Virus record (IMG/VR): IMGVR_UViG_3300006737_000063
Coordinates: 1-41,599 of that record
DNA from: a virus
Strand: one strand, 5' to 3'
DNA length: 41,599 bases
Numbering within the stretch: the first letter of the stretch is position 1; the number at the start of each line of letters is the position of its first letter. The notes beneath the pieces are model-generated. The model saw only the letters and a program-made list of their open reading frames with translations, searched no databases and was not told where the DNA came from. Below, piece by piece: positions 14,956-24,800 of the stretch. A program made the position numbers and the translations under genes.

Positions 14956-15015
14956 CACGCCTTTCTTACAGACCGATTTTTAACATAAAATCGTTATTTC
15001 TTTAGTCTATAAAAA

Positions 15016-15435
15016 CTATTCCTTCTTCTTGAAAATTGCCTTACCTTCTTTTACAAGGTCAATCTTAGCGCGACGTTCTTCTGCATCCATCATATGCTTG
15101 TGTTTTTGAGCGTTAAGAGCCATTTCTCTATCCAAAGCGGCCCTTTGCTCCATAACACGTTGTTGGGATTCCATAATAGACGGGTGAAGTTCTGTTTCAG
15201 TTTGTTGTTCTTGCTTCCAAAGTTCAAGCATTGTTGCAAATGCTGGTTGGGCAGTTCCTCCAATGATTGCGATAAGGGCAATAAACCCTTCAATGTTTTC
15301 AAGAACAACGTCCGGCTTAATTATTCCCATAGCGACTACTGCACCCGAAGCGGCCAACCACAAATAAACTGCTGGTAGAGCCGTCCATTTAATCATCCTG
15401 TCATTTACGCTGTCTTTATCTCCACTTTTACCCAT
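15016..15435 (-). CDS. Two-segment membrane protein with coiled-coil tail, holin candidate
   Basis: 139 residues. Hydrophobic segments at about 17-40 (TALPAVYLWLAASGAVVAMG) and 47-70 (IEGFIALIAIIGGTAQPAFA) are followed by a long charged helix (about 75-139) ending KAIFKKKE. The shape, and the place at the far end of the late gene block next to another membrane protein, fit a holin or other exit factor. Archaea lack peptidoglycan and I see no lysin, so membrane disruption alone would have to suffice. A structural or scaffold role at the membrane is also possible. Confidence 0.55.
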   Translation of the reverse strand: MGKSGDKDSVNDRMIKWTALPAVYLWLAASGAVVAMGIIKPDVVLENIEGFIALIAIIGGTAQPAFATMLELWKQEQQTETELHPSIMESQQRVMEQRAALDREMALNAQKHKHMMDAEERRAKIDLVKEGKAIFKKKE

Positions 15436-15699
15436 TTAATCCAACCCCGTTCCTATTCTATAATCTGTGTAGTGTTTTTTGTTTTCATCGTAGTCCTTCA
15501 TTTTTTCGTGATGCCAACCCATTAGGTAGTTATGAAGTCTAGTACCGGCGGTGTCAGCAAACATTCCTAGTTTTTTAAAAATTGCATTTCTAACTTCCCT
15601 AATCGCGATTTTCCCCTCTACCGATTCCATGTATCTATCAATTTCTTTTCTTGTTCTAGCATTAGGAATAAGATGTTTTTTTAAAATAGTGAACCACAT
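15436..15699 (-). CDS. Small protein with W-x-x-ILK N-terminal tag
   Basis: 87 residues, beginning MWFTILKKHLIPN. These first residues match the tag shared by the small genes at 32212-36429, 16 kb away on the same strand. The rest is mainly helical and charged (RTRKEIDRYMESVEGKIAIREV, MGWHHEKMKDYDENKK) with no family I recognise. It sits between two membrane-protein genes, directly abutting the one at 15016-15435. If the tag is a virion or head-targeting signal, this protein is likely part of the particle rather than of an exit system. Confidence 0.75.
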   Translation of the reverse strand: MWFTILKKHLIPNARTRKEIDRYMESVEGKIAIREVRNAIFKKLGMFADTAGTRLHNYLMGWHHEKMKDYDENKKHYTDYRIGTGLD

Positions 15700-15700
15700 T

Positions 15701-15916
15701 TCACATCACCTGTATTCCTGTAAATGCAGCAATTAAAAATACCACTACTCCGCCCAAAACCCTCTTGATTAGATTCATATCGCTTTCAATATGAGTTAAA
15801 TGATTGTTTTTAATCACGGAAACATCCTGTTTAATTTCTGTCACCTCACCAACAAGCCAATTTAATTTTCCCTCGGTGTTTCTTGAGAGGACTTCATCAA
15901 TATCGCTCGTTGACAT
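15701..15916 (-). CDS. Small coiled-coil protein with C-terminal membrane anchor (XhlA-like)
   Basis: 71 residues. The first 45 form a heptad-rich helix (LNWLVGEVTEIKQDVSVIKN) and the last 20 a single membrane segment (VLGGVVVFLIAAFTGIQVM). This is the layout of phage XhlA/haemolysin-type proteins that work with holins. The ribosome binding site TAGGTGGA lies just upstream of the ATG, and a TATA-like element is found further upstream. With the 15016-15435 protein it forms a likely membrane or exit pair; the assignment is by shape, not by sequence family. Confidence 0.6.
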   Translation of the reverse strand: MSTSDIDEVLSRNTEGKLNWLVGEVTEIKQDVSVIKNNHLTHIESDMNLIKRVLGGVVVFLIAAFTGIQVM

Positions 15917-15948
15917 GATTCCACCTAGTTATTCAGTCTTCAAATGAC

Positions 15949-15958
15949 TATTTAAATG
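15949..15958 (-). promoter_or_regulatory. Possible archaeal TATA box upstream of the membrane-protein cluster
   Basis: On the minus strand the gap before the 15701-15916 gene contains ATTTAAATAG about 32 bases ahead of the start codon, leaving room for a leader with the TAGGTGGA ribosome site. The 58-base gap (15917-15974) is one of the few in the late block. No BRE-like purine run is obvious just upstream. A separate late promoter here is plausible but unproven. Confidence 0.3.
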
Positions 15959-15974
15959 TTTCATTACTATTAAA

Positions 15975-16841
15975 TCAAGAATAAAGAGCAACCTTCGTTT
16001 GACCCGTAGGGTGGTCAGTATGAATACTACAAACAAATAATTTACTACCATCCGAGTTCCAATCAAATCCAGCAATCCAAGCATTTTCAGTTGCAGTATA
16101 TAAACCAAGATTGGGACCGATGTTAAGACTTGAAGTAAATGATTTAGTAGACAAGTCCCAAGGAGTTGATAATGCATATTCAGCAACCTTTGGGGTGGTG
16201 TTTACTCTATAAGATACAAATACCTTTGTCCCATCGGGTTTAAATCTAATTGCTGTATGTTGAGTAATGGTATCTCCATCATCATCGGCTCCCCCTAATG
16301 TAGCACTAGTGGTGCTTCCAACAGAAGTAATATCCCAATTGGTGTTTAAATTTAATAATGTAACACCTGTGCTTGTAACAACATAAGCAATACTACCATC
16401 ATCCTTCATAGCAATACCTTGGGCCGAACCTAAAGCGTTGCTTCTTGTTTGAGTTGCGGGGGTAGAAGTTCCAATGTTATACGCAGGGACAAGAGTATAG
16501 CGAATCAATGGAGGTGAACCTTGCCTTACAACATACAGGTAGTTTCCATTTTGACCAAAACAGTTTCCTCTTGGGCTTTTATTATTTTCGGAAATTTCGT
16601 CTACTACTGGTGCAAAAACAGGTAAGGTAGAATCGTCAAAAGCATAGGCTTTTAGTTTTTCACCGGAACCCGGTTCAGTAGTTAAAATCATCTGCGTTGG
16701 AGAGTTCATTAGTTCAACAAGTGCTTCTGTACCGTGGTTTGCTACTGAATTAAAAGACAATTCCGAAAGAGTATAACTTGTGTCCACAGCATTTGCTTTT
16801 TGTTCGGCACAAGCACCAGCAATAGCAAGATACAAAATCAT
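15975..16841 (-). CDS. Beta-propeller-like virion protein with hydrophobic N-terminus
   Basis: 288 residues from the ATG at 16841, which overlaps the previous stop (ATGA) and follows a G-rich site; an in-frame ATG at 16880 would lie inside the neighbour. Repeats of the type LGSAQGIAMKDDGSIAYVVT, HTAIRFKPDGTKVFVSY and IAGFDWNSDGSKLFVCS are blades of a YVTN/WD-like beta-propeller. Such domains at the tail end of the genome usually bind host surface sugars or proteins. The first 18 residues (MILYLAIAGACAEQKANA) look like a short signal peptide or membrane anchor, unusual for a tail protein. Confidence 0.7.
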   Translation of the reverse strand: MILYLAIAGACAEQKANAVDTSYTLSELSFNSVANHGTEALVELMNSPTQMILTTEPGSGEKLKAYAFDDSTLPVFAPVVDEISENNKSPRGNCFGQNGNYLYVVRQGSPPLIRYTLVPAYNIGTSTPATQTRSNALGSAQGIAMKDDGSIAYVVTSTGVTLLNLNTNWDITSVGSTTSATLGGADDDGDTITQHTAIRFKPDGTKVFVSYRVNTTPKVAEYALSTPWDLSTKSFTSSLNIGPNLGLYTATENAWIAGFDWNSDGSKLFVCSIHTDHPTGQTKVALYS

Positions 16842-18487
16842 GCCCCCAAAACAACATAATCGGTTCCAGTTGAAATACAAGTGACCCCATTACGAGCCGC
16901 TACTGCAATATCAGTTTGTGCGCCATTCATGTTATCTCCGGCACTACTACCCGCACCTGTTCGCAATGTAAAACCATTACCGTCGTTATTGATAATAGTG
17001 AAATGGACACCTATACCTTGGTTGTCGGGGATTGTGATAACAATACTACTTCCAGTAACGAAGATATATCTTCCTGCGTGAGTGGCTTCGGATAAAGTAG
17101 TAGAAGCGGTTAATGTAACTACTGGTAGTCTAGTAGAACTAAAAGTATGCCCAGTATCAACCGTTACATCACCGTCAAGAATAATAGTTCCCGCCCCGTT
17201 AGGTTCAATTTCAATATCACCATCGGAAGCAGAAACAATTTTATTTCCGTTTACATCCAAACTACCGCCCAGTTGAGGTGTGGTATCTTCTAAAACAGAA
17301 GTAATGCCCCCGCTTGTATCAAGTTCAGTAATATACCAAGTAGCGGTAGGAACACCTGCTGAGTCTAATAAATATTGAAGCCTTATTGTTTCAAGGCTTT
17401 CTAAAGTAATGGTGTCGGGAGCCGTATGTCTTTGGTCTTTACCAAAAGCAATGGCTCCTTCAAAGGCGGCTGAATGCGTAATTGCGATAGGATTTGCGTC
17501 TATGTTTTTAATTGTAATAACCTGCCCATTAGACCCTACCACTAAAGCAGCATTAGCGTTAATGTAATAATGACTAAATAATGGTGGCGAACCTGTTGTC
17601 AAATCAGTTAGACCAACGGCTGGCACAGGAACATTATAGTGTCTATATCCGTCGTTTTGAATACCAATAGCAGTAGTAGCACCACGGCCTGTTACTGTTT
17701 GTAGTGTGTCTGCCTCAGCAGTTAAATATGTGCTTGTATCAACAGTATAAGTTTCAACTCCACCTCTTTTTATAAACCCATTACTTGAAGGAATATCTGT
17801 GTGCATAATTGCACCTGCGGCATTTACATTTGTAGCATCAGTAGCATCTGCTCCGTCTTCTACGTTAAGTAGGGTTAGTACATTAGCCTTAGTTAGTTCT
17901 TGAATAACAGAACCGGCTCCATTATCGTTGCCCAATAGAACGTTATTTGCAGCCACGTTTTGAACCTTAGCATAAGTAACTGCATCATTAGCAATTTTAG
18001 CCGTAGCCACTTCATCATCATCTAAAACGTCTTTGTTATATTCGCTCATCAATAATTGAACTTCGTGTGTTGCATCAGCCGCCGCATTAGCCCCTAATTT
18101 GATAATGGCAACGGGAACATCTTCTTTAGCAATATCGGGAACTTTGATTGTGGCATCGGGACTAGTAATTTTAGCAATAGCCAAGGCGTTAGCGGATTGG
18201 TCAATATAAACTAAATCGTATCTTTCAAAATTTATACCACTATTGGTTACAATCGTTACTGTATTAGTTGCACTCATCGTGTATTTAGTTCCCAAGGAGC
18301 GATAAACTACTGTCCCTGCAAGAGTAAATACTGCTCCCGATTGGGTAAACGTTCCACTACTAACAACCCTTGAACCCGAAGCGGTATTAAAAAGTGTTTT
18401 AAATAATCCACTATGAACTTTATCTGTCCCGTCTACTAATCCACCTGTTCCATTAAAAGTTGTAATTTTACCTTGATTTGCTGTCAT
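16838..18487 (-). CDS. Tail fibre-like protein
   Basis: 549 residues, rich in Ala, Thr, Asn and Asp with few Cys. An N-terminal domain (1-150) of beta type with FERYDLVYIDQS and VPVAIIKLGANAAA is typical of phage fibre/baseplate attachment regions. A helical linker follows (KIANDAVTYAKVQ), then repeats including LEDTTPQLGGSLDVNGNKIV, a motif found in many marine phage fibres, and a C-terminal beta domain (ITIPDNQGIGVHFTIINNDG). Probably a trimeric host-binding fibre. It follows the 18487-18831 gene with a one-base stop/start overlap, and its start ATG is well spaced. Confidence 0.75.
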   Translation of the reverse strand: MTANQGKITTFNGTGGLVDGTDKVHSGLFKTLFNTASGSRVVSSGTFTQSGAVFTLAGTVVYRSLGTKYTMSATNTVTIVTNSGINFERYDLVYIDQSANALAIAKITSPDATIKVPDIAKEDVPVAIIKLGANAAADATHEVQLLMSEYNKDVLDDDEVATAKIANDAVTYAKVQNVAANNVLLGNDNGAGSVIQELTKANVLTLLNVEDGADATDATNVNAAGAIMHTDIPSSNGFIKRGGVETYTVDTSTYLTAEADTLQTVTGRGATTAIGIQNDGYRHYNVPVPAVGLTDLTTGSPPLFSHYYINANAALVVGSNGQVITIKNIDANPIAITHSAAFEGAIAFGKDQRHTAPDTITLESLETIRLQYLLDSAGVPTATWYITELDTSGGITSVLEDTTPQLGGSLDVNGNKIVSASDGDIEIEPNGAGTIILDGDVTVDTGHTFSSTRLPVVTLTASTTLSEATHAGRYIFVTGSSIVITIPDNQGIGVHFTIINNDGNGFTLRTGAGSSAGDNMNGAQTDIAVAARNGVTCISTGTDYVVLGA

Positions 18488-18831
18488 TAATCTACCTCCA
18501 CCGTAATTATAAATTCGATATCATCCGTTGAAACTAGTGGTCCTATACCGTCATAGTTTACTCGTAGGAGCATATTTCCTCCACTACTTGCATCAAAAAT
18601 ACCCACCTCTTTAATTGTGTGTCCAATGTGTGTTGAACCCGCTACGCTAAATTTCCAATCAACACTAGATTCTCCACTATCAACCGGAGTGACGCTAAAT
18701 CTACTACCGATAGGAGAATCTAAACTACTAGCATTTGGATTAGTGCTATCTCCACCTGTTCCTATTTCGGCATAAATAAAGGTGTCTTTTACATGCGTTC
18801 TAATATCTGCTCTACCTTCCCTTGTAATCAT
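18487..18831 (-). CDS. Small tail-tip or fibre-base protein
   Basis: 114 residues. The core AEIGTGGDSTNPNASSLDSP followed by GHTIKEVGIFDASSGGNMLL resembles the N-terminal part of phage tail-collar or fibre-base proteins, which carry an early G-x-G-x-T-x-L stretch and an IxEVGIFD strand. It lies between the giant tail-tip gene, which it overlaps by four bases, and the fibre gene, so a role as adaptor for the fibre is likely. It is short for a full fibre. Confidence 0.6.
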   Translation of the reverse strand: MITREGRADIRTHVKDTFIYAEIGTGGDSTNPNASSLDSPIGSRFSVTPVDSGESSVDWKFSVAGSTHIGHTIKEVGIFDASSGGNMLLRVNYDGIGPLVSTDDIEFIITVEVD

Positions 18832-21800
18832 GGTTTCATCACCGTGCTAAATCCTATTGTTGTTCCAAATCCTAATATTGTGGAGGTTTCATTTGCATTT
18901 GTAATCGTGGCCTTAACGAATTTAATTCTAGTTTTTTGTAATCCTATACTAGGGCTTGAGTAGGACTTATACACCTGTTTATTTCTCCCTTGAAGGTTTC
19001 TAGTCTCCCCTAATAACAACGATAGTGTCGTTGCTAAATCCTTGTTATACTGACCTAATAAAAGTTTTGTAGGCAGGCCCGACTTTCTATGCACTTCAAT
19101 GACAAGATACTCACCACGGAAAACGCCCTCTCTTTCAAACTTCAATTCAACAATTTGTCCCGGATTAATATAGGGAACATCGGAACCCACATCAATTTCA
19201 ATGGCATTTGATAGGGACGAGAACGCTCTTAGCGTTTTTATTGCTCTCTCATCTGCTTGGGTTTGAGAGGTAATAGAAAAGTCGTAGATTTCTTTAATAC
19301 GCTCCGTTCCATCATTTTGAATTTCTGTGTGATTTTTTGAGATACCCCTAACATTGTCCCCGATTACAACAACAGAATTAAATTTATCATAAATACTTAC
19401 ATCTCTTTTGAAGGAAGAAATGTTATATTCATTAGTTTCCTCATCAAACAAAATGCTTCTGTAATTTTTATCTGTTTCGTTAGAAACGATTTTAATGTCT
19501 TCACCGTCAACGATTAACTTTAAGTCCTTATAGTCCAATACGCTATTTATCGCACTAAAAGAATCCTGTCCGTCAAAGTTTGAACCTATGTAGTATTTAC
19601 TATGTTCGCTAGTGCCAAAGTCTTGTGATTTATTATAGGTCAGCCCAATGGAGGAAATAATGTCGTCTGCAATTTCTTCTGCTTCCGTTAGGACTTCAAA
19701 CGGCAAAACTATTTTTGTGTAATCAACCTCTCTTTCAATTTTACCGATAATACTAATATTGACGATTTCTCCAATAGAGACCGAGCCGTTGTAGTTTTTC
19801 ATGCTGTTAAATCTCAAAACGTTGGTAGCAGTTGAACTAGTTATTTTTTCCTGCAAGACATCTAAAGAATGCTTTCCCTTTGCTTTACCATCAGTTAAGC
19901 ACACGCTATAACTAGAAGCCGTTGGGAATGGAGGACTAGAAATATTTTCCCTGTGAACTAAATATCCGGAACCAGCCCCATCGGGGTCAGCAACTACAAA
20001 CATCCCCTTGACCATAGGGGTATTTGAAAGGAAAGTTAATTCGTCTACATCTAGTGTGGTAGCCAACCAGTCTCGTTCTACTTCTGTTTTATCGTAAAAA
20101 AGTCCGGTTTCCGGATTAATTACATTTGTAGAATTATACTCGTAGAGAGGGTAGTCAAGTTTAGAGGATAGAGTAGTTCTAGTGCAAACGGTTAAGACTT
20201 CAAACTTATCATCGGCATTGATGTCAGCATCCACATAATTGTCAAGAGAGAGATAATGACGAATTACACCTGCGGCCCCATTTTTAGATATTTGGTGGTT
20301 AACTATGTAGTGCAGTTTATTGGTTCTAGTATTTATTAAATATTTACCTGCTAGGCTACCAATGTAGTGAATCCAATGCTGGTTGTTCCCGGCTAAAGTA
20401 GCGGTTCTTATCCAATCGTAATCAAAGTCAATATACAAATACCCGTAGGCTGTGTATCTACCCGATGTATCTAAATTAGCCACCTTGTTAACATTCGATT
20501 TATCTAAATCAATGATAGGGGTAAATAATAATTCTGCAACATCACTTTCCAGCCCGGTGTCCTTTGATGGACTACCGGTAAAAGAAGTAGTGTCCCCAAA
20601 ATATCTATCTGCGGTTTGTAAGAAACCCGAATTGCTGAAAGTAATTGTTGTCCCGTAGTTATTATGAGAAGTAATGTCTTTAAGTTTCATATTGAATATT
20701 CTACTGCTCGTAGATTGGTTGGAAGTAGAAGCACCCCCATTTTTAATCACTAGCACCCCCATACCCACATAAATATCGTCTATTAAAGTAGTGTCCGAAC
20801 CAGTAAAGCCGTGCCTATCAGTTAATAACCGACTTCCACCAGCCATTGTAAATGCCCTATTTAATGAAGTGTTTTTTATAGTGGCGGTTCTTGTTGTAGC
20901 GTCGTTTGCGAGAGTCGCACTACCTGTAGTTCTAATTGTTAAAGAAGAAGTTGTTTTGGAAATAATAGTGTAGGTGGTGTTGTATGCGGCGGTAGTGTGG
21001 CCTTCAATAACTAGAGTATTTCCTACTTCATAGTGGGTTAAATCAGGAGCAACGCTACCGGTGCCAAGAGTCCCTACACCTAAGGTAATCTGTGAAAGTG
21101 GGCTATGTGTTGAATTATCTACGCCCGAAAAGGTGGCGTCAATTGAACTAATATACCCAGTAGCACCAAATGTGGTAGCGGCAGATGGTAAGTCGCTATG
21201 TTTAACAAATAATTCGTCTGTATAAACAGTTGCATTATTTAAACTAAGAGTTTGAATTGTAGAAGTAATGTCGTGAATATTTGGATTGTGTAGGCCAGCA
21301 CTTCCGTTAGGTGAGTTGCCCGTTGGGAAAATATAGTCCTCTCCTGTTAGCACAACATTCGTTGAAAGAGGAGTTCCTATGTTCTCGGTGAGTCCATCAT
21401 ACGGCACTCTAATATCCTGTTCGGTGATATAAATTTCGCCCGAATAACCATCCACCAAACAATTAGAAACCAATGTTAAAGCAGTAGTGGTCTTACTATT
21501 AATTGTTCCCAAGAATCTACTCTTACCCGTATCGTCGTCAGCGGGATTGGTGAATATATAACGATTGTAATAAACACCCGAAGTTCCGCTATAAACCCAT
21601 AGACCTTCGGAATTATCCACCGCTATTGTTTTAGTAGAAGAACTAGTAGCGGAGGTAGTATGACATGGATAAACTGATATGCCCCCGTTAGGAATAGAAT
21701 TGATAACTGGGCTGGGGGCCTCTATTGTTTCAAAAATAGTGGTTCTAGTTTTATAGGATTCAAAATCAACCTCGTTAAAAAGAGAATCAACAGTCATTGT

Positions 21801-24800
21801 TCTTAGTCTTAGCAAGTTCATTCTTTTGGGGTTTGTTCCCGTAGCAGCCTCAATGGGGAAAAATTGATAGTCGGTTTCTCTTGAACCTAAAAGTTTAGTC
21901 GTCCCGTCATAAGTATCGTGGAATAGAATATCACTAGAAGAGGGGGATTTATATTTAACCATTAAAAAGTAATCTGTTAGGTCCCTGTTAATGGTTTGAT
22001 TAAATGGGTTATCTAGTCTCTTTTTAGAATCGGGCATAATATCCCCCGCACTAAATAAAAATGTATTGTTAATTATTGGGTCGTATTGCTCTAAGAATTT
22101 TTTGGAGGTGTTAGCAAAACCCGTTCCTTCGGGCCATAATCTAGGTCCTATATGTTCTAATTTATTATCAAAGTCGGCAGGGTAGTAAATAATATCGTGT
22201 CCTGTGCTTCCTAAAGCGGGCAAATATCCCTTGCGTTCAACGGGGAGTTCCCTTAGGTTTTCAGCCAACGTTGCTAATAATTTTCCTTCGTAGTAGTCTT
22301 TGTCCACTACTCCCGTTCCTGTGAGTCTAAAAACAGAACCGTAAAAACTGTAAGCGGAGGGGTTGTTAAAATATAACCTACCAATACTACCCTTACCCAA
22401 TGAGTAGGTTTGAAATGGGTTAATCTTTTTGATGTTAGTGGGAGATAAGTAATTCAATCTAAAAATAGGGGAACCAAATCTCATAGAGTAGTTAACCGAA
22501 ACTGTTCCGGAACCGAATCTATCATCAATCATAATTTCTTTGTAAGGGGCGGGAGCATATCTCATTGTTGAATCAGTTCCACCGTCAGCCCCTAAGTTAT
22601 TTACAGAATTAAGTAAGTTTAAAAAGCCTCCTGTGGTAAGCCCGTTTGAGTTTATTAAGTAGAGACCCAATGATTCATCATAGAATTGTTCTCCTAATAC
22701 ATTGTCGTTAGCATCTATTCTTCCTAAAACAATAGGAGAAACAAAACCTAATTCTACATCAACTAAACCGCTTTCCTCATTCACCGTGTTAGATAGTAAT
22801 TCCATTGAGGTAATCCCATTCATTAGGTTAGTTTCGCTTTGAAACCCTATCGGGGAATCCTTTCTTGAGTCCGACGAACCTTGAGTAATTAACAAGTTAT
22901 CTATCTCTATTCCGTCGCCGTTAATTGTTGATAATAAAGAAGTGTCCTCAGCACCGGCATTTGTCAATGCTTTACCCCTGCTTAAAAACCTATATCCCTT
23001 GTCAAGACTTCCGTATAGCGAGGTTGCTGAGGTATTTTTCAAAGAAATATCGGAAGACTTACCAGCAATTAAAAAGTTCTTACCAACATAAACGTCTCCC
23101 GAATAACTTCCAAGACCGGAACCATGATAGTCCGGATGAGCGTCTATGAATAAGTCGCTTAACAAATCAATACTAGTATAGGAGCCAGCAGGATTAGCCC
23201 CCGCTACAACACCAACAGGAACATATTTACTTCCTATGTTTAAATAAATAACATCTCCGTAATTTAAATCCACCGAGGAATTTCCGCTGACTCTTAACTT
23301 GTAGTCCGAACTTTTATTTGTGTCCGGACTACTACTGATACTGTTAAATTGTAGATTCGTGTCCACGAAGGAACCTGTTATATTATCCACATACGGAGAA
23401 ATAGTAGAATAAACATAATCGGTTGTGTATTTGTAATTCTTATCTACCGGTGAGGAAAGTAATTTACCTATGTCGTCCCTACCGGAAATAATCAAATAGT
23501 GTGCGCCCATTTCTATTTTCTTTTCAATGGTTTCTATTCTACCCTCGTAAATAATTTTATCAACAACTAATAAGCCCTTCATAGAAGACGTTAAATCTGT
23601 TGTTGCGTAGTAAGAAGAAGTAGGACTTGACTCAAACTCCACATAGCCATTAACTTTATCTCCCCGACTTACAGATAGTGTAAATAAATTAGCGATGTTA
23701 TATTCTACCCCGTTAACATCTGCCTCGCTATTTGTGAGAGTATCGCCGTTTCTTTTCAATGTTCCCGATTCAATAACCGTGTCTATATCGTGAGTAGTGA
23801 TAAAATTACTAACAACAGGGGACCACTCCTTTCTAGTAGCGGTAGCATTAGTCATTGAGGCAACCGTTGTGGAGCCTTCATATAATGCGCTAGTGGTCGC
23901 CCTTCTGTTTGCCACGGTAATTACTTGTGAACCACTTGACGCACCAGTAATAGCGGAAGGTAAGTAGTAGTAAGAACCGATGATAATTTGTTCATACTTT
24001 GACGTAGAAGAATTAAACAAAAGAACATTAAGGTCTTGACCATCCAATAACCCACTTACTTCAATTTTATCCGAATCCGTATGATTGTTGTATACTCCGT
24101 ATAGAGAGGAGTTAGGAAAATAAGAAATGTTTTGTCGCCTAATTGCGTTTTTTACCTTTACTCTTTCGTTGTGGCTTATTTTCTTGTCCATAAATTTGCC
24201 CACATCGGAAAACTTACTTTCAAAAATATTACCTCGATTCGTAACGGTCTTAGATGTTTTGATGTTTAATGCGTTGGGGATGGATTGATTATTATTTGGG
24301 CTATCAATAAACCCAATGTAAGTGGTGTGTCCACTATCGGAATAGGTTAGATTTCTAGAAGAGTCCCCCCAATTACCATCATTAAAAACATATGTGGCTC
24401 CCTGCGATGATTCCGAATGTCTTTGTCTTGGATGAGAAGCACCTATTCCAAGCGGGGAGGGAGCCTGTAAATTATCGTTATTTTTATTGTTATCTACTAT
24501 GGTAGCATGAAGGGTATAAAAACTCTTATCTAAAATATAGTCGTTTGTGAGGGGCGCGGTTTTAAATGTAGTATTAGAAGTTTTAGGTGTGTCAGACCCC
24601 GAAGTTAATTTCTTGATAACCGTATATTTTTCGTTGGGTTCAAGTTTATCCTCATCCCCTGTAAAGTAAAAGGTGGGCCGACTCACGTTAACATACTTAT
24701 CGTGTCTTTCTTCTGCGGTAGAAGTATCGTTTTTTAATCCATACCCGATAGCAACTAAACTACTAGAAGAACTACCAGTAAATATTTTTACTTGTGTACC

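Noticed and set aside
14974-14993. AT hairpin CGATTTT/AAAATCG as minus-strand terminator
   Set aside because: On the minus strand no T-run follows, and the stem is only seven pairs, five of them A-T; kept only as a remark.
15929-16186. 85-codon minus-strand frame inside the propeller gene
   Set aside because: Overlaps the propeller frame almost completely and shows only out-of-frame hydrophobic sequence.
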